Translations under genes and position numbers: made by a program | The notes under the pieces: model-generated | Databases searched by the model: none | Told to the model about the DNA's origin: nothing | Seen by the model: only the letters and a program-made list of their open reading frames with translations | Assembly (NCBI RefSeq): GCF_002157855.1 | Contig: NZ_CP020880.1 | Coordinates: 248,001-312,000, forward strand | Direction: 5' to 3' | Length of the DNA: 64,000 nucleotides | DNA from: Sutcliffiella horikoshii | Lineage (GTDB): Bacteria; Bacillota; Bacilli; Bacillales; Bacillaceae_I | Shown: piece by piece, positions 33,869 to 46,945 of the stretch | How positions within the stretch are numbered: position 1 is the stretch's first letter | Layout: every line of letters begins with the position of its first letter

Positions 33869-36055
33869 TTGGAATGGAACGATAAAAATGAGCAATTGGT
33901 CAACCTATTAGTGAAAGACGTAGAAGTGACAAAAGGACAAGCCAAGAAAGTAATAGCACTTTTAGAAGAAGGCAACACCGTTCCTTTTATCGCCAGATAC
34001 CGAAAAGAACAAACAGGCTCTCTAGACGAAGTACAAATCAGAGCTATCATGGAAAAATGGCAATACATACAAAACCTTGAAAATAGAAAAGAAGAAGTTA
34101 CCCGCCTCATCGAGGAACAAGGGAAACTCACACCAGAACTGAAAGCAAGCATTCTAAAATCAACCAAACTACAACAGGTGGAAGACCTCTACCGTCCATA
34201 CAAACAAAAACGACGCACAAAAGCGACCGTTGCCAAAGAGAAGGGATTGGAACCATATGCCGAGTGGCTGCTTACGTTCCCGTCCTCCCCTTCCCTTGAA
34301 GAAAAAGCGGCAGAATTTTTCTCAAAGGAAAAAGAAGTTGCAACCGTTGAAGAGGTATTAGAAGGAGCAAAGGATATTCTTGCGGAAACCTTTTCTGATG
34401 AACCAACTTATCGACAATATATCCGCGACGTTACCTATAAACAAGGCAAGGTCGTATCAGCCGTTAAGAAAGCGGAGAAAGACGAAAAAGAAGTTTTTGC
34501 GATGTATTACGAGTATGAAGAAGCGATCTCACGAATCCTACCGCATCGAATCTTAGCAGTGAACCGCGGAGAAAAGGAAGAAGTTTTGCGAATTTCCATA
34601 GCTGCTCCAGCAGAAAGAATCGTGGAATACCTTAATCGCCAAGTGATTAAACGAGAAACTTCCATTGCTACACCTCTCATAAAGGAAGCAATTGCGGATG
34701 GATATAAGAGATTGATTGAGCCCGCGATAGAGCGTGAAATCAGAAAAGAGCTGACAGAGAAAGCGGAAGAGCAAGCCATCCATATTTTCTCGGAGAACTT
34801 AAGAAACCTCCTTCTTCAACCACCTCTTAAAGGACGAGTGGTTTTAGGGGTGGACCCTGCTTATCGAACAGGTTGCAAACTTGCGGTAGTCGATGAAACA
34901 GGCAAAGTTCTTCATATAAGTGTCATCTACCCGCATACATCTGGGGAGAAGAAACGAGAAGAGTCCATTAATAAGCTATTAGACGTACTATCCACGTTCA
35001 AAATTGAAGTAGTGGCAATAGGAAATGGGACGGCATCAAGGGAGACGGAGCAATTACTAGCAGATGTCATCCAACAAAGCGGAAAGAGCATCTCTTACTT
35101 GATCGTTAATGAAGCGGGTGCGAGTGTATATTCCGCATCTGACTTGGCGAGAGAAGAATTCCCGGATCTTCAAGTGGAAGAAAGAAGTGCTGTCTCTATT
35201 GCCCGCAGACTGCAAGACCCGTTGGCGGAGCTTGTGAAAATAGACCCGAAATCGGTTGGAGTCGGTCAGTACCAACATGACGTGGCACAAAAGCGTTTAG
35301 CGGAATCCTTGAATTTCGTTGTAGAAACCGTTGTAAACCAAGTGGGCGTGAATGTGAACACCGCATCTTCTTCTTTGTTGCAATATGTAGCAGGATTATC
35401 AAAGACCGTTGCTACTAATATCGTGAAAAAGCGGGAAGAAGAAGGGAAGTTCGCTAGCAGGTCAGACCTAAAAGGTATTCCGAGACTAGGGGCGAAAACC
35501 TATGAGCAATGTATCGGCTTCTTAAGAATTATAGACGGAAAACAACCGCTGGACAGAACGGGCATCCACCCGGAAACGTATAGCGATGTTAAGAAGTTAT
35601 TGAAGCAATTAGGAACGTCTGAAAAAGAAATCGGAACGGAAAAGCTGCAGCAGGCGCTGAAAGATGTAGATGTGGCAAAGCTTGCCGAGGACTTAAACAT
35701 CGGTCCTATTACTCTTCAGGACATCATCGATTCTCTCATCAGACCGGAAAGAGATCCTCGTGATGATATGCCTACCCCGCTTCTTAAACAGGATGTATTG
35801 AAAATGGAAGATCTGCAAAAAGGAATGGAACTAGAAGGAACAGTCAGAAATGTCGTGGACTTCGGCGCATTTGTTGATATCGGTGTAAAGCAAGACGGCC
35901 TTGTCCATATCTCAAAACTGAGCGATCGCTTTGTAAAACATCCGCTTGACGTTGTCTCTGTCGGTGATATTGTCACTGTCTGGGTCGATGGAGTGGAAGT
36001 AAACAAAGGACGGGTATCCTTGACCATGCTGCAACCGGAAAAGCAAGAAGTCTAA
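33869..36055 (+). CDS. tex: Tex family RNA-binding transcription accessory protein
   Basis: A 728-aa Tex protein (YdcI). Order: N-terminal helical part, YqgF-like RNase H fold with V-L-G-V-D-P-A-Y-R-T-G-C-K-L, HhH motifs around Y-V-A-G-L-S-K and L-K-G-I-P-R-L-G-A-K-T-Y-E-Q, and a C-terminal S1 domain from about 640 (G-M-E-L-E-G-T-V-R-N-V-V-D-F-G-A-F-V-D). Relatives bind nucleic acid and affect transcription or translation fidelity. The start is TTG 33869, behind TGGGAGG. A strong terminator follows. Confidence 0.93.
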   Translation: MEWNDKNEQLVNLLVKDVEVTKGQAKKVIALLEEGNTVPFIARYRKEQTGSLDEVQIRAIMEKWQYIQNLENRKEEVTRLIEEQGKLTPELKASILKSTKLQQVEDLYRPYKQKRRTKATVAKEKGLEPYAEWLLTFPSSPSLEEKAAEFFSKEKEVATVEEVLEGAKDILAETFSDEPTYRQYIRDVTYKQGKVVSAVKKAEKDEKEVFAMYYEYEEAISRILPHRILAVNRGEKEEVLRISIAAPAERIVEYLNRQVIKRETSIATPLIKEAIADGYKRLIEPAIEREIRKELTEKAEEQAIHIFSENLRNLLLQPPLKGRVVLGVDPAYRTGCKLAVVDETGKVLHISVIYPHTSGEKKREESINKLLDVLSTFKIEVVAIGNGTASRETEQLLADVIQQSGKSISYLIVNEAGASVYSASDLAREEFPDLQVEERSAVSIARRLQDPLAELVKIDPKSVGVGQYQHDVAQKRLAESLNFVVETVVNQVGVNVNTASSSLLQYVAGLSKTVATNIVKKREEEGKFASRSDLKGIPRLGAKTYEQCIGFLRIIDGKQPLDRTGIHPETYSDVKKLLKQLGTSEKEIGTEKLQQALKDVDVAKLAEDLNIGPITLQDIIDSLIRPERDPRDDMPTPLLKQDVLKMEDLQKGMELEGTVRNVVDFGAFVDIGVKQDGLVHISKLSDRFVKHPLDVVSVGDIVTVWVDGVEVNKGRVSLTMLQPEKQEV

Positions 36056-36067
36056 GAAGATAAAATA

Positions 36068-36107
36068 GCCCCCGAACAACCATGCAAACAGGTTGTCGGG
36101 GGTTTTC
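36068..36107 (+). terminator. Terminator after tex
   Basis: CCCCCGAACAACC pairs with GGTTGTCGGGGG, then TTTT. Long GC-rich stem. Confidence 0.92.
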
Positions 36108-36133
36108 TTAAAATATATGAACACATAAATACT

Positions 36134-36259
36134 GTTGATTTCCGTTCCAGGCGCTTCGCTTGCCTGCGGGCGGTCCGTGAGCCTCCTCGGCTTGCGCCTG
36201 TGGGGTCTCACCTGTCCCTTCCTCCCGCGGGCGTCTACGCGCCTTCCACTTCAATCAAC
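36134..36259 (-). repeat. Dispersed structured repeat, copy 10
   Basis: GTTGATT/AATCAAC ends, AGGCGC/GCGCCT inner stem, GTGAG/CTCAC innermost. Lies between the tex terminator and cmpA. Confidence 0.88.
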
Positions 36260-36274
36260 TAGGTTATTTCATTT

Positions 36275-36385
36275 TCAACTATTCTTCTTATGATAGAAAA
36301 ACCAGCACTGATTCAACATTTTTATCTGATATCGATCTTTCTCCAGGTATGCGCGTTGCATCTGCTTCCTAAACCAAGTCGGCAT
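36275..36385 (-). CDS. cmpA: Cortex morphogenetic protein CmpA
   Basis: A 36-aa protein: MPTWFRKQMQRAYLEKDRYQ, then I-K-M-L-N-Q-C-W-F-F-Y-H-K-K. This matches B. subtilis CmpA, a small sporulation protein that restrains cortex assembly until the coat is properly attached, acting with SpoIVA. AGGAGG lies about 8-10 bases before ATG. It is on the minus strand between tex and ydcK, the same place as in B. subtilis. The gene supports a spore-forming host. Confidence 0.88.
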   Translation of the reverse strand: MPTWFRKQMQRAYLEKDRYQIKMLNQCWFFYHKKNS

Positions 36386-36474
36386 CTTTTCACTACCTCC
36401 TTCAATCTTTTACTTGAAGGCTCATAATGCGGGGCTGTTTAGGTAAAGATTGTTGCAAGTTAGTGAGTGTATGA

Positions 36475-36595
36475 GTGGATTGAGCGGAAGGCACTCGACT
36501 CCGGCGGGAGGTAGCGGTAGACTTGAGACCCCACAGTGCAGCGAGGAGGCTCAAGCACCGCCCCGCGGAAAGCGAGTGCCTGCAGCGGAAAGGAG
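36475..36595 (+). repeat. Dispersed structured repeat, copy 11
   Basis: Inner stem AGGCACTCG/CGAGTGCCT is nine pairs, a different sequence from other copies. Core stems GCGGG/CCCGC, GCGGT/ACCGC and CTTGAG/CTCAAG. The outermost stem is eroded (right end GGAAAGGAGG). Confidence 0.85.
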
Positions 36596-36711
36596 GCAAA
36601 ATTTCAAAAGGAAAACAACAATCCTATAGAAAACAGCCTAACATTAATGACTTATTTTTTTCTATACTATGCAGTATAATGGGGAGGGTTCGAATGAAAG
36701 GTGGAAGACAC

Positions 36712-37185
36712 ATGGAAGACAAAGAACTACAGAAGTTAATAGAAGAAATCTCCCTAAAGCATTTCAACAGACCTTTCCTTCACAAAGCTTCCTTTAATCA
36801 TCGCCTGAAAACAACCGGCGGAAGATACCTCACTTCCACAAGTAACATTGAAATCAATAAAAAGTATTACGATGTACTAGGGATGGACGAGCTAGTAGGC
36901 ATCATCAAACACGAACTATGCCACTACCACCTGCACATTCAAGGTAAAGGCTATAAACACCGAGATGCTGATTTCCGATTCTTACTTAAAAAAGTCGGGG
37001 CACCAAGATTCTGTACGCCCATTCATACAACTACATCCAAGCCGAAAACTTTTCGTATATATGAATGTGTGGATTGCCACCTGCAATACAAAAGAGTAAG
37101 AAGAGTGAATACAAACAAGTATAGATGTGGAAAATGTAGAGGGAAGTTAAGAGAAATAGAAAAGCTTGTTGACACACAACTATAA
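36712..37185 (+). CDS. ydcK: SprT-like zinc metalloprotein YdcK
   Basis: A 157-aa SprT-like protein. The zinc site HELCH (H-E-x-x-H) lies in [11 protein letters not shown], and the C-terminal half has a C-x2-C...C-x2-C zinc ribbon (Y-E-C-V-D-C-H-L and Y-R-C-G-K-C). ATG 36712 is preceded by AAAGGTGG; the open frame continues upstream only through repeat copy 11, which is not part of the protein. Located before the tRNA cluster as in B. subtilis. Substrate unknown. Confidence 0.87.
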   Translation: MEDKELQKLIEEISLKHFNRPFLHKASFNHRLKTTGGRYLTSTSNIEINKKYYDVLGMDELVGIIKHELCHYHLHIQGKGYKHRDADFRFLLKKVGAPRFCTPIHTTTSKPKTFRIYECVDCHLQYKRVRRVNTNKYRCGKCRGKLREIEKLVDTQL

Positions 37186-37269
37186 AATATGATAATTTAT
37201 TCTAGTCGCTGTTTTAAAAAACGGCTGGATGACAATTATGATAATATATCATTTTTGTTCCGAAAAAAC

Positions 37270-37298
37270 TTGACTTTTAAGTACAAGCTTATTAAAAT
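37270..37298 (+). promoter_or_regulatory. Promoter of the tRNA cluster
   Basis: TTGACT (37270-37275), 17 bases, TAAAAT (37293-37298), about 40 bases before tRNA-Asn. Confidence 0.65.
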
Positions 37299-37345
37299 AA
37301 AAGCAGTCGGTTGCGACGAAAGAACTTAATTATTACCGTTTTTAT

Positions 37346-37420
37346 TCCACCATAGCTCAGCGGTAGAGCATTCGGCTGTTAACCGAAGGGTCGTAGGTTC
37401 GAATCCTACTGGTGGAGCCA
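37346..37420 (+). tRNA. tRNA-Asn (GTT)
   Basis: Acceptor TCCACCA/TGGTGGA, anticodon loop CTGTTAA, CCA encoded. Confidence 0.95.
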
Positions 37421-37423
37421 AAT

Positions 37424-37514
37424 GGAGAAGTACTCAAGTGGCTGAAGAGGCGCCCCTGCTAAGGGTGTAGGTCGTGTAAGCGGCGCGAGGGTTCAAATCC
37501 CTCCTTCTCCGCCA
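37424..37514 (+). tRNA. tRNA-Ser (GCT)
   Basis: Acceptor GGAGAAG/CTTCTCC, anticodon loop CTGCTAA, long variable arm (GTCGTGTAAGCGGC), CCA encoded. Confidence 0.95.
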
Positions 37515-37522
37515 TCTATTAA

Positions 37523-37594
37523 GGCCCGTTGGTCAAGCGGTTAAGACACCGCCCTTTCACGGCGGTAACACGGGTTCGAATCCCGTACGGGTCA
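37523..37594 (+). tRNA. tRNA-Glu (TTC)
   Basis: Acceptor GGCCCGT/ACGGGTC, anticodon loop CTTTCAC. The next bases are CTA, so CCA is not encoded. Confidence 0.94.
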
Positions 37595-37643
37595 CTACAA
37601 AGTGGGATGCAAAACATTCTTGTTTTGTTTCCCATTTCTATCT

Positions 37644-37719
37644 GGAGGATTAGCTCAGCTGGGAGAGCACCTGCCTTACAAGCAGGGGGTCGGCGGTTCG
37701 ATCCCGTCATCCTCCACCA
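37644..37719 (+). tRNA. tRNA-Val (TAC)
   Basis: Acceptor GGAGGAT/ATCCTCC, anticodon loop CTTACAA, CCA encoded. Confidence 0.95.
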
Positions 37720-37871
37720 GAGGGACTTTGTTTCCTTTATACTTTGAGAGTGAAGTGGATTTTAGTGTCGATATTATTCCGCCTATTTCCTTCAGAAATA
37801 GACAAAATAATATCTGCGGTGTAAGCTCATGTAGCTTACTCTAAGAAGTTAAATTCACGGAGCATATTCAT

Positions 37872-37946
37872 TGGGCTATAGCCAAGCGGTAAGGCATCGC
37901 ACTTTGACTGCGACATGCGTTGGTTCGAATCCAGCTAGCCCAGCCA
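37872..37946 (+). tRNA. tRNA-Gln (TTG)
   Basis: Acceptor TGGGCTA/TAGCCCA, anticodon loop CTTTGAC, CCA encoded. The 150-base gap before it (37720-37871) holds no gene that I can see. Confidence 0.95.
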
Positions 37947-37962
37947 ACTTTATAACATGTAT

Positions 37963-38046
37963 GCGGGTGTGGCGGAATTGGCAGACGCGCTAGACTTAGG
38001 ATCTAGTGTCTTTGACGTGGGGGTTCGAGTCCCTTCACCCGCACCA
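37963..38046 (+). tRNA. tRNA-Leu (TAG)
   Basis: Acceptor GCGGGTG/CACCCGC, anticodon loop CTTAGGA, long variable arm, CCA encoded. Confidence 0.94.
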
Positions 38047-38072
38047 TACATTTATACTAGCCATTCATTTTC

Positions 38073-38158
<86 letters not shown>

Positions 38159-38189
38159 AAAACACCGAAAAAATAATTCCGAAAAAGTG

Positions 38190-38218
38190 TTGACACGAAA
38201 TGCTGGATTTGATATTAT
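38190..38218 (+). promoter_or_regulatory. Strong internal promoter before tRNA-Arg and the rRNA genes
   Basis: TTGACA (38190-38195), 17 bases, TATTAT (38213-38218). Consensus -35, positioned between the Leu pair and Arg; it probably drives Arg-Pro-Gly and the rRNA operon. Confidence 0.85.
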
Positions 38219-38265
38219 AGTTAAGTCGCCTCTGAGAGGGACATCAAATAAACAACTTATATGAA

Positions 38266-38342
38266 GCGCCCGTAGCTCAATTGGATAGAGCGTTTGACTA
38301 CGGATCAAAAGGTTAGGGGTTCGAGTCCTCTCGGGCGCGCCA
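38266..38342 (+). tRNA. tRNA-Arg (ACG)
   Basis: Acceptor GCGCCCG/CGGGCGC, anticodon loop CTACGGA, CCA encoded. Confidence 0.95.
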
Positions 38343-38358
38343 TTACTTTTAAAGTAAA

Positions 38359-38432
38359 CGGGGAGTAGCTCAGCTTGGTAGAGCACTTGGTTTGGGACCA
38401 AGGGGTCGCAGGTTCAAATCCTGTCTTCCCGA
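38359..38432 (+). tRNA. tRNA-Pro (TGG)
   Basis: Acceptor CGGGGAG/CTTCCCG, anticodon loop TTTGGGA. The next bases are TAT, so CCA is not encoded. Confidence 0.94.
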
Positions 38433-38443
38433 TATTGAATATT

Positions 38444-38517
38444 GCGGGTGTAGTTTAATGGTAAAACCTCAGCCTTCCAAGCTGATGTCGTGGGTTCGAT
38501 TCCCATCACCCGCTCCA
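38444..38517 (+). tRNA. tRNA-Gly (TCC)
   Basis: Acceptor GCGGGTG/CACCCGC, anticodon loop CTTCCAA, CCA encoded. Confidence 0.95.
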
Positions 38518-38639
38518 TAATATTGAATGATCTTTGAAAACTAAACAAAACAACAGCGTCATAACGTCGGTTCTTCGGAACACGACAAAATGATTTTAAG
38601 TAACACAAGCTAGCAAATTTTGAGCAAAAGCTCAGACTC

Positions 38640-40198
<1,559 letters not shown>

Positions 40199-40419
40199 AA
40201 TGTACGCTTGTTGTTTTGTTTAGTTTTGAGAGAGCATTCTCTCAATGTAGATAAATCTTCGGATTTATCCTTAGACAATTCTTACGAATTGTCCCAGTTG
40301 TTCCTTGAAAACTAGATAATGTAACTAATATCAAGATATTCACAGAATATCGTTCATCTTAGTAATTTTCTTTATAGATATCATCGCTGATATCGACACA
40401 TGACCATATTGGTCAACGG

Positions 40420-43347
<2,928 letters not shown>

Positions 43348-43473
43348 CAATAAGTATCGAAATAAGTGAACGATATGAATACCTTGATATGAACACATTA
43401 TCTAGTTTTGAAGGAACAAGAAAGTTGAAAAACTTCTTGATTTTTCCTACAAGTTATATTATAATAGTAATTG

Positions 43474-43590
43474 TCTGGTAATGATGGCGAAGAGGTCACA
43501 CCCGTTCCCATACCGAACACGGAAGTTAAGCTCTTCAGCGCCGATGGTAGTTGGGGGATCTCCCCCTGTGAGAGTAGGACGTTGCCAGGC
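43474..43590 (+). rRNA. 5S ribosomal RNA
   Basis: The closing stem CTGGTAATG / CGTTGCCAG encloses the 5S blocks AAGAGGTCACACCCGTTCCC and GAACACGGAAGTTAAGCTC. About 117 bases; ends approximate. Confidence 0.95.
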
Positions 43591-43624
43591 AAGTGCTTTT
43601 GTAAAATAGCATATATATTATTAT

Positions 43625-43701
<77 letters not shown>

Positions 43702-43706
43702 AATAA

Positions 43707-43782
43707 GGTCCCGTGGTGTAGCGGTTAACATGCCTGCCTGTCACGCAGGAGATCGCCGGTTCGATCCCGGTCGGGACCGCCA
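43707..43782 (+). tRNA. tRNA-Asp (GTC)
   Basis: Acceptor GGTCCCG/CGGGACC, anticodon loop CTGTCAC, CCA encoded. Last gene of the rRNA transcript. Confidence 0.95.
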
Positions 43783-43794
43783 TTTCTTTAAAAT

Positions 43795-43822
43795 GCGAAA
43801 CTAGGTTTCGTTATTTTTTTTG
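43795..43822 (+). terminator. Terminator of the rRNA-tRNA operon
   Basis: GCGAAAC (43795-43801) pairs with GTTTCGT (43805-43811), followed by TATTTTTTTT. Confidence 0.85.
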
Positions 43823-43837
43823 TCTTTTTTTAGAAAA

Positions 43838-43870
43838 CAAAAAAGAATGAAGCCCCGTTTTGAGGCCCCA
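43838..43870 (-). terminator. Terminator of the DUF2268-like gene
   Basis: Read on the minus strand, GCCTC pairs with GGGGC (one wobble) around AAAAC, followed by TTCATTCTTTTTT. Confidence 0.55.
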
Positions 43871-43893
43871 TCCCATCTACATACAACCTACAA

Positions 43894-44817
43894 TCAATTA
43901 TAATTCGCTTTATGTGCTTCCAAGATCTCTTCAGAAGTAGCAGCAGTCCAGTCTTCAATAGATGCACCTTCATTTGCGTTCACGAAGGATTGCAGCATTT
44001 TATAGCTTTCGCTGTAGCCATATTGATTCGGTAACCCGTTTCTTCCGCCTTTGAAGATTTCTTGCGTCTTTTTATCGTCTTCTTTTTCAAGTTCCCCTTC
44101 AATTCTTGTCCAGAGGTCTTTGTTGTATTCTTCATCTACTGGTGCTACATCAATTTTAGGATAAACAAGTTTTTGGAACATGGTTCCTTTTCCTTCAATG
44201 ACAAGGTTATCTAAAACGGTAAATGTTTCGCCGTTATAATGGTTATCAACCCAGTAGCTGTGGTGATATTTGTTTGCGACTCCTGCTTTTAGCAAGTTGT
44301 CTGTTGTATTACGATCAAAGAATACGACGATTTTGCCAACACCTGCAGTGACGAAAGTAGCCGGTGCATTGTTATCGGTTGGGAACACACATACAGTTGT
44401 TTTGCTTCCTTCAAGTGGCAGTTCGTTAGAAGACTTGGTTAATGCGTCTTTAACAGCAGCATTGATCTTTTTAGTATCCATTCTTTTCAGGTTATCTTGA
44501 ACGGCAATTCTGTTCTTTGGTGGAGCAAGAGCATAGTCTGTATTTGTTTCGAACTCGCCGCCTTTGTAGCATCTATCTGCAACCTCATCAAGGATGCTTG
44601 AAGTGTACAGTGCAGTTGCTTCTTCGCCTTTTAGGCCTTCCTCATAGAATGCCTCGTACAACTGGTACACGTGGATTATCTCAAATTCTTGTCCATTTTC
44701 TTCGAAGGCGTATTCTAAGCCGATTGACTCTTCGGCATCTGCTTCCGTTCCTCCGTTGTTACAACCTGTTAATGCTACAGCCATGATGAGAAAAAAGAAA
44801 AAACTAGTAAAGCGCAT
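43894..44817 (-). CDS. DUF2268-like (YjaZ-type) lipoprotein, possible inactive Zn-protease
   Basis: A 307-aa lipoprotein; lipobox A-L-T-G-C gives a mature N-terminus at about residue 19. The C-terminal part resembles DUF2268 predicted Zn-proteases: a V-F-P strand region, then ANKYHHSYWVDN where relatives have H-E-Y-H-H, then L-D-N-L-V-I-E-G-K-G-T-M-F and Y-P. Here Asn and Lys replace the first His and the catalytic Glu, so peptidase activity is doubtful. A GGAGG site precedes the ATG. It stands alone after the rRNA operon, on the opposite strand. Family assignment is moderate. Confidence 0.65.
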   Translation of the reverse strand: MRFTSFFFFLIMAVALTGCNNGGTEADAEESIGLEYAFEENGQEFEIIHVYQLYEAFYEEGLKGEEATALYTSSILDEVADRCYKGGEFETNTDYALAPPKNRIAVQDNLKRMDTKKINAAVKDALTKSSNELPLEGSKTTVCVFPTDNNAPATFVTAGVGKIVVFFDRNTTDNLLKAGVANKYHHSYWVDNHYNGETFTVLDNLVIEGKGTMFQKLVYPKIDVAPVDEEYNKDLWTRIEGELEKEDDKKTQEIFKGGRNGLPNQYGYSESYKMLQSFVNANEGASIEDWTAATSEEILEAHKANYN

Positions 44818-44945
44818 TGTATTCCCTCCTGTAATAGTATTTGCCCCCTATATAGTATATATCGGCAACCAAGTTTAAATATTCTATAAATTATGACAAA
44901 TTCCTTCTTTTTTATTATTTTTTTATGGAGGAAATTTTACCCATA

Positions 44946-44972
44946 CAAAAAACCACCCCAATGAGGTGGCTG
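44946..44972 (-). terminator. Terminator of the DUF3243 gene
   Basis: On the minus strand CCACC pairs with GGTGG around TCATTGG, followed by T6. Clear short terminator. Confidence 0.85.
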
Positions 44973-45019
44973 GTTTAAACTTGTCATCTAAACAAACAAG
45001 TATATTTAGACTAGTACTA

Positions 45020-45337
45020 TTAATCCACTAGTTTAACAAGCATATGTGCGAGTTTGTGGCGTTCGTCTTTGTCGCCGACTTTCCATAATTCCTGAAGAAG
45101 TTTTTCTTCACTGTTTCTAGGATCTTCATGCTTTGCCAAGTAATCTGCAACTTTTTCTGCGGCCATAGCAAGCTGTTCTTCCCCAAGACCCACTTTCTTT
45201 CCTTTAGAGACTTTGTCACTTAAATAGCTCTTGAAGGTATCGAAGTCGGCCAGGATCTGTTCTTTTTTGCCAGGGTCCATATTTTCAACTTTACGTTCTA
45301 CTCTGTCTTGAGTAGCTTCACGGTCTGTGTATGCCAT
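45020..45337 (-). CDS. DUF3243 family protein (YmfJ-like)
   Basis: A 105-aa soluble helical protein. The DUF3243 blocks are F-D-T-F-K-S-Y-L-S-D-K-V, V-A-D-Y-L-A-K-H-E-D-P-R-N-S-E-E-K-L-L, E-L-W-K-V-G-D-K-D-E-R-H and a final L-V-K-L-V-D. Function unknown. A GAGGAGG site precedes the ATG. It is divergent from thiL, with 159 bases between. Confidence 0.82.
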   Translation of the reverse strand: MAYTDREATQDRVERKVENMDPGKKEQILADFDTFKSYLSDKVSKGKKVGLGEEQLAMAAEKVADYLAKHEDPRNSEEKLLQELWKVGDKDERHKLAHMLVKLVD

Positions 45338-45496
45338 TTCTTATATTCCTCCTCTAAAATTTAAGCGTTCTCTTGTCCATATCCTTTTTATGGGAAGGTT
45401 AAACCTTATCATGCTTTTCTTGGCAGAATTATTTTCTTTATGAAGGTGCTTTCGCTATAATAGTTGGTAGCAGTCGGAAGCAGAGGAGTGAAGAGC

Positions 45497-46477
45497 GTGT
45501 CCATTTCAGATGAATTTGCTTTTATTAAGGATATTCAACCAGATCGACTTTTTCATGCGGAGAAGGTTGTAGGGATCGGAGACGACGCAGCCATTATCGG
45601 AGTGGAAGAAGGCTTCGAGAAAATTGTATGTGTCGATACGATGGTGGAGGGTGTTCATTTTACACGTGAAACGATGAAGCCGTTTGATATCGGCTACAAG
45701 GCGTTGGCGGCTAATATCAGTGATGTGGCAGCAATGGGTGGATATCCTTTGTATTACCTTGTATCCATCACGATCCCAAAGAGCTGGACGCAGGAAGAAC
45801 TGAAGTCTATCTATGATGGCATGAAGTCGCTTGGGGAGCAATATGAAATGGATCTAATTGGCGGTGACACGACTTCCGGCAAAACAATGGTACTGAGTGT
45901 ATTTGTGATTGGGAAAGTGGAAAATAGCAAAAGGCTGCTTCGATCCAATGCGAGAGTTGGAGATGTCATGTTTGTCTCTGGAACCGTTGGGGATGCGGCA
46001 GGTGGTTTGGATATTCTTTTACATAATAAGAATGCCGATAAGTTTGAGACATTAGTGGAGAGCCACCAGCGGCCAAAACCCCAAGTTACATTGGGCAGAA
46101 TTTTAAGCAAGTTTGAACGTGTTTCTCTAAACGATGTGAGTGACGGCTTGGCAAGTGAGCTTTTGGAGATTGCAGAGGCGAGCCAGGTAGATATTTTCAT
46201 AAATAAGGAAACAATACCTATTAGTGAGGATTTACAGCGTTATGATGCGGATAATGCACTTAAGTGGGCTTTGACTGGTGGAGAGGACTTTGAATTGGTC
46301 GGTTCCATTCCTGAGACGGACTGGGCCAAGCTTGAGAAAGAGTGCCTGATAGCCGGAATGAAGATCACGAAAATAGGGACGGTCGCTAGTGGCGAAGGAA
46401 AAGCGTTCATAAAGTCATACAACGGCGCCGTGCAGGAATTGAAAAAAGAAGGATATAATCATTTTAATAGAGGTTAG
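45497..46477 (+). CDS. thiL: Thiamine-monophosphate kinase
   Basis: A 326-aa kinase that makes thiamine pyrophosphate from thiamine phosphate. Blocks: G-I-G-D-D-A-A near the N-terminus (ATP/Mg), D-T-M-V-E-G-V-H-F, A-A-N-I-S-D-V-A-A-M-G-G, L-I-G-G-D-T-T-S-G and A-L-T-G-G-E-D-F-E-L. The GTG at 45497 has GAGGAG 8 bases upstream and gives MSISDEFAF; the open frame before it is not used. First gene of the operon with tsaE-tsaB-rimI-tsaD. No TPP riboswitch is visible. Confidence 0.94.
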   Translation: MSISDEFAFIKDIQPDRLFHAEKVVGIGDDAAIIGVEEGFEKIVCVDTMVEGVHFTRETMKPFDIGYKALAANISDVAAMGGYPLYYLVSITIPKSWTQEELKSIYDGMKSLGEQYEMDLIGGDTTSGKTMVLSVFVIGKVENSKRLLRSNARVGDVMFVSGTVGDAAGGLDILLHNKNADKFETLVESHQRPKPQVTLGRILSKFERVSLNDVSDGLASELLEIAEASQVDIFINKETIPISEDLQRYDADNALKWALTGGEDFELVGSIPETDWAKLEKECLIAGMKITKIGTVASGEGKAFIKSYNGAVQELKKEGYNHFNRG

Positions 46478-46489
46478 GAGTAGGATGAT

Positions 46490-46945
46490 ATGTTGCAAGT
46501 GGAGCTTATGACACATTCGGCCGAGGAGACCATGGCAAAGTCCGAGGCGCTTGGCAAGTTGATGGAAGGCGGAGAGGTTCTGTTGTTAGAAGGGGATCTT
46601 GGTGCCGGGAAGACGACGTTTACGAAAGGTTTGGCAAAAGGACTTGAGGTTAAGAGGAACGTGAACAGTCCGACCTTTACCATCATCAAGGAGTATCAAG
46701 GCCGCCTTCCGCTTTATCACATGGATGTGTACCGCTTGGCTGACAGTGAAGAGGACCTGGGATTTGATGATTACTTTGAAGGTGAAGGTGTCACCGTTGT
46801 GGAGTGGGCCCATCTGATTGAAGAATTTTTACCAAGTGAACGGTTGGAAATCTATATCTATCACCATGGCGACAATGAACGTAAGATTGTTCTTACACCC
46901 AAAGGGGAAAGATATGAAGCTATATGTAAGGAGTTAATGGAATGA
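46490..46945 (+). CDS. tsaE: tRNA t6A biosynthesis ATPase TsaE
   Basis: A 151-aa ATPase that resets the TsaBD complex in t6A37 tRNA modification. The P-loop GDLGAGKTTF is at about 35-44, followed by V-N-S-P-T-F-T-I-I-K-E-Y and H-M-D-V-Y-R-L. ATG preceded by TAGGAG. It overlaps tsaB by four bases (ATGA). Confidence 0.95.
   Translation: MLQVELMTHSAEETMAKSEALGKLMEGGEVLLLEGDLGAGKTTFTKGLAKGLEVKRNVNSPTFTIIKEYQGRLPLYHMDVYRLADSEEDLGFDDYFEGEGVTVVEWAHLIEEFLPSERLEIYIYHHGDNERKIVLTPKGERYEAICKELME

Noticed and set aside
36523-36711. N-terminal extension of YdcK
   Set aside because: It is encoded partly by repeat copy 11; ATG 36712 has a ribosome site and fits the family length.
45338-45496. TPP riboswitch before thiL
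   Set aside because: No CUGAGA-type or other thi-box pattern is visible in the 159-base spacer.
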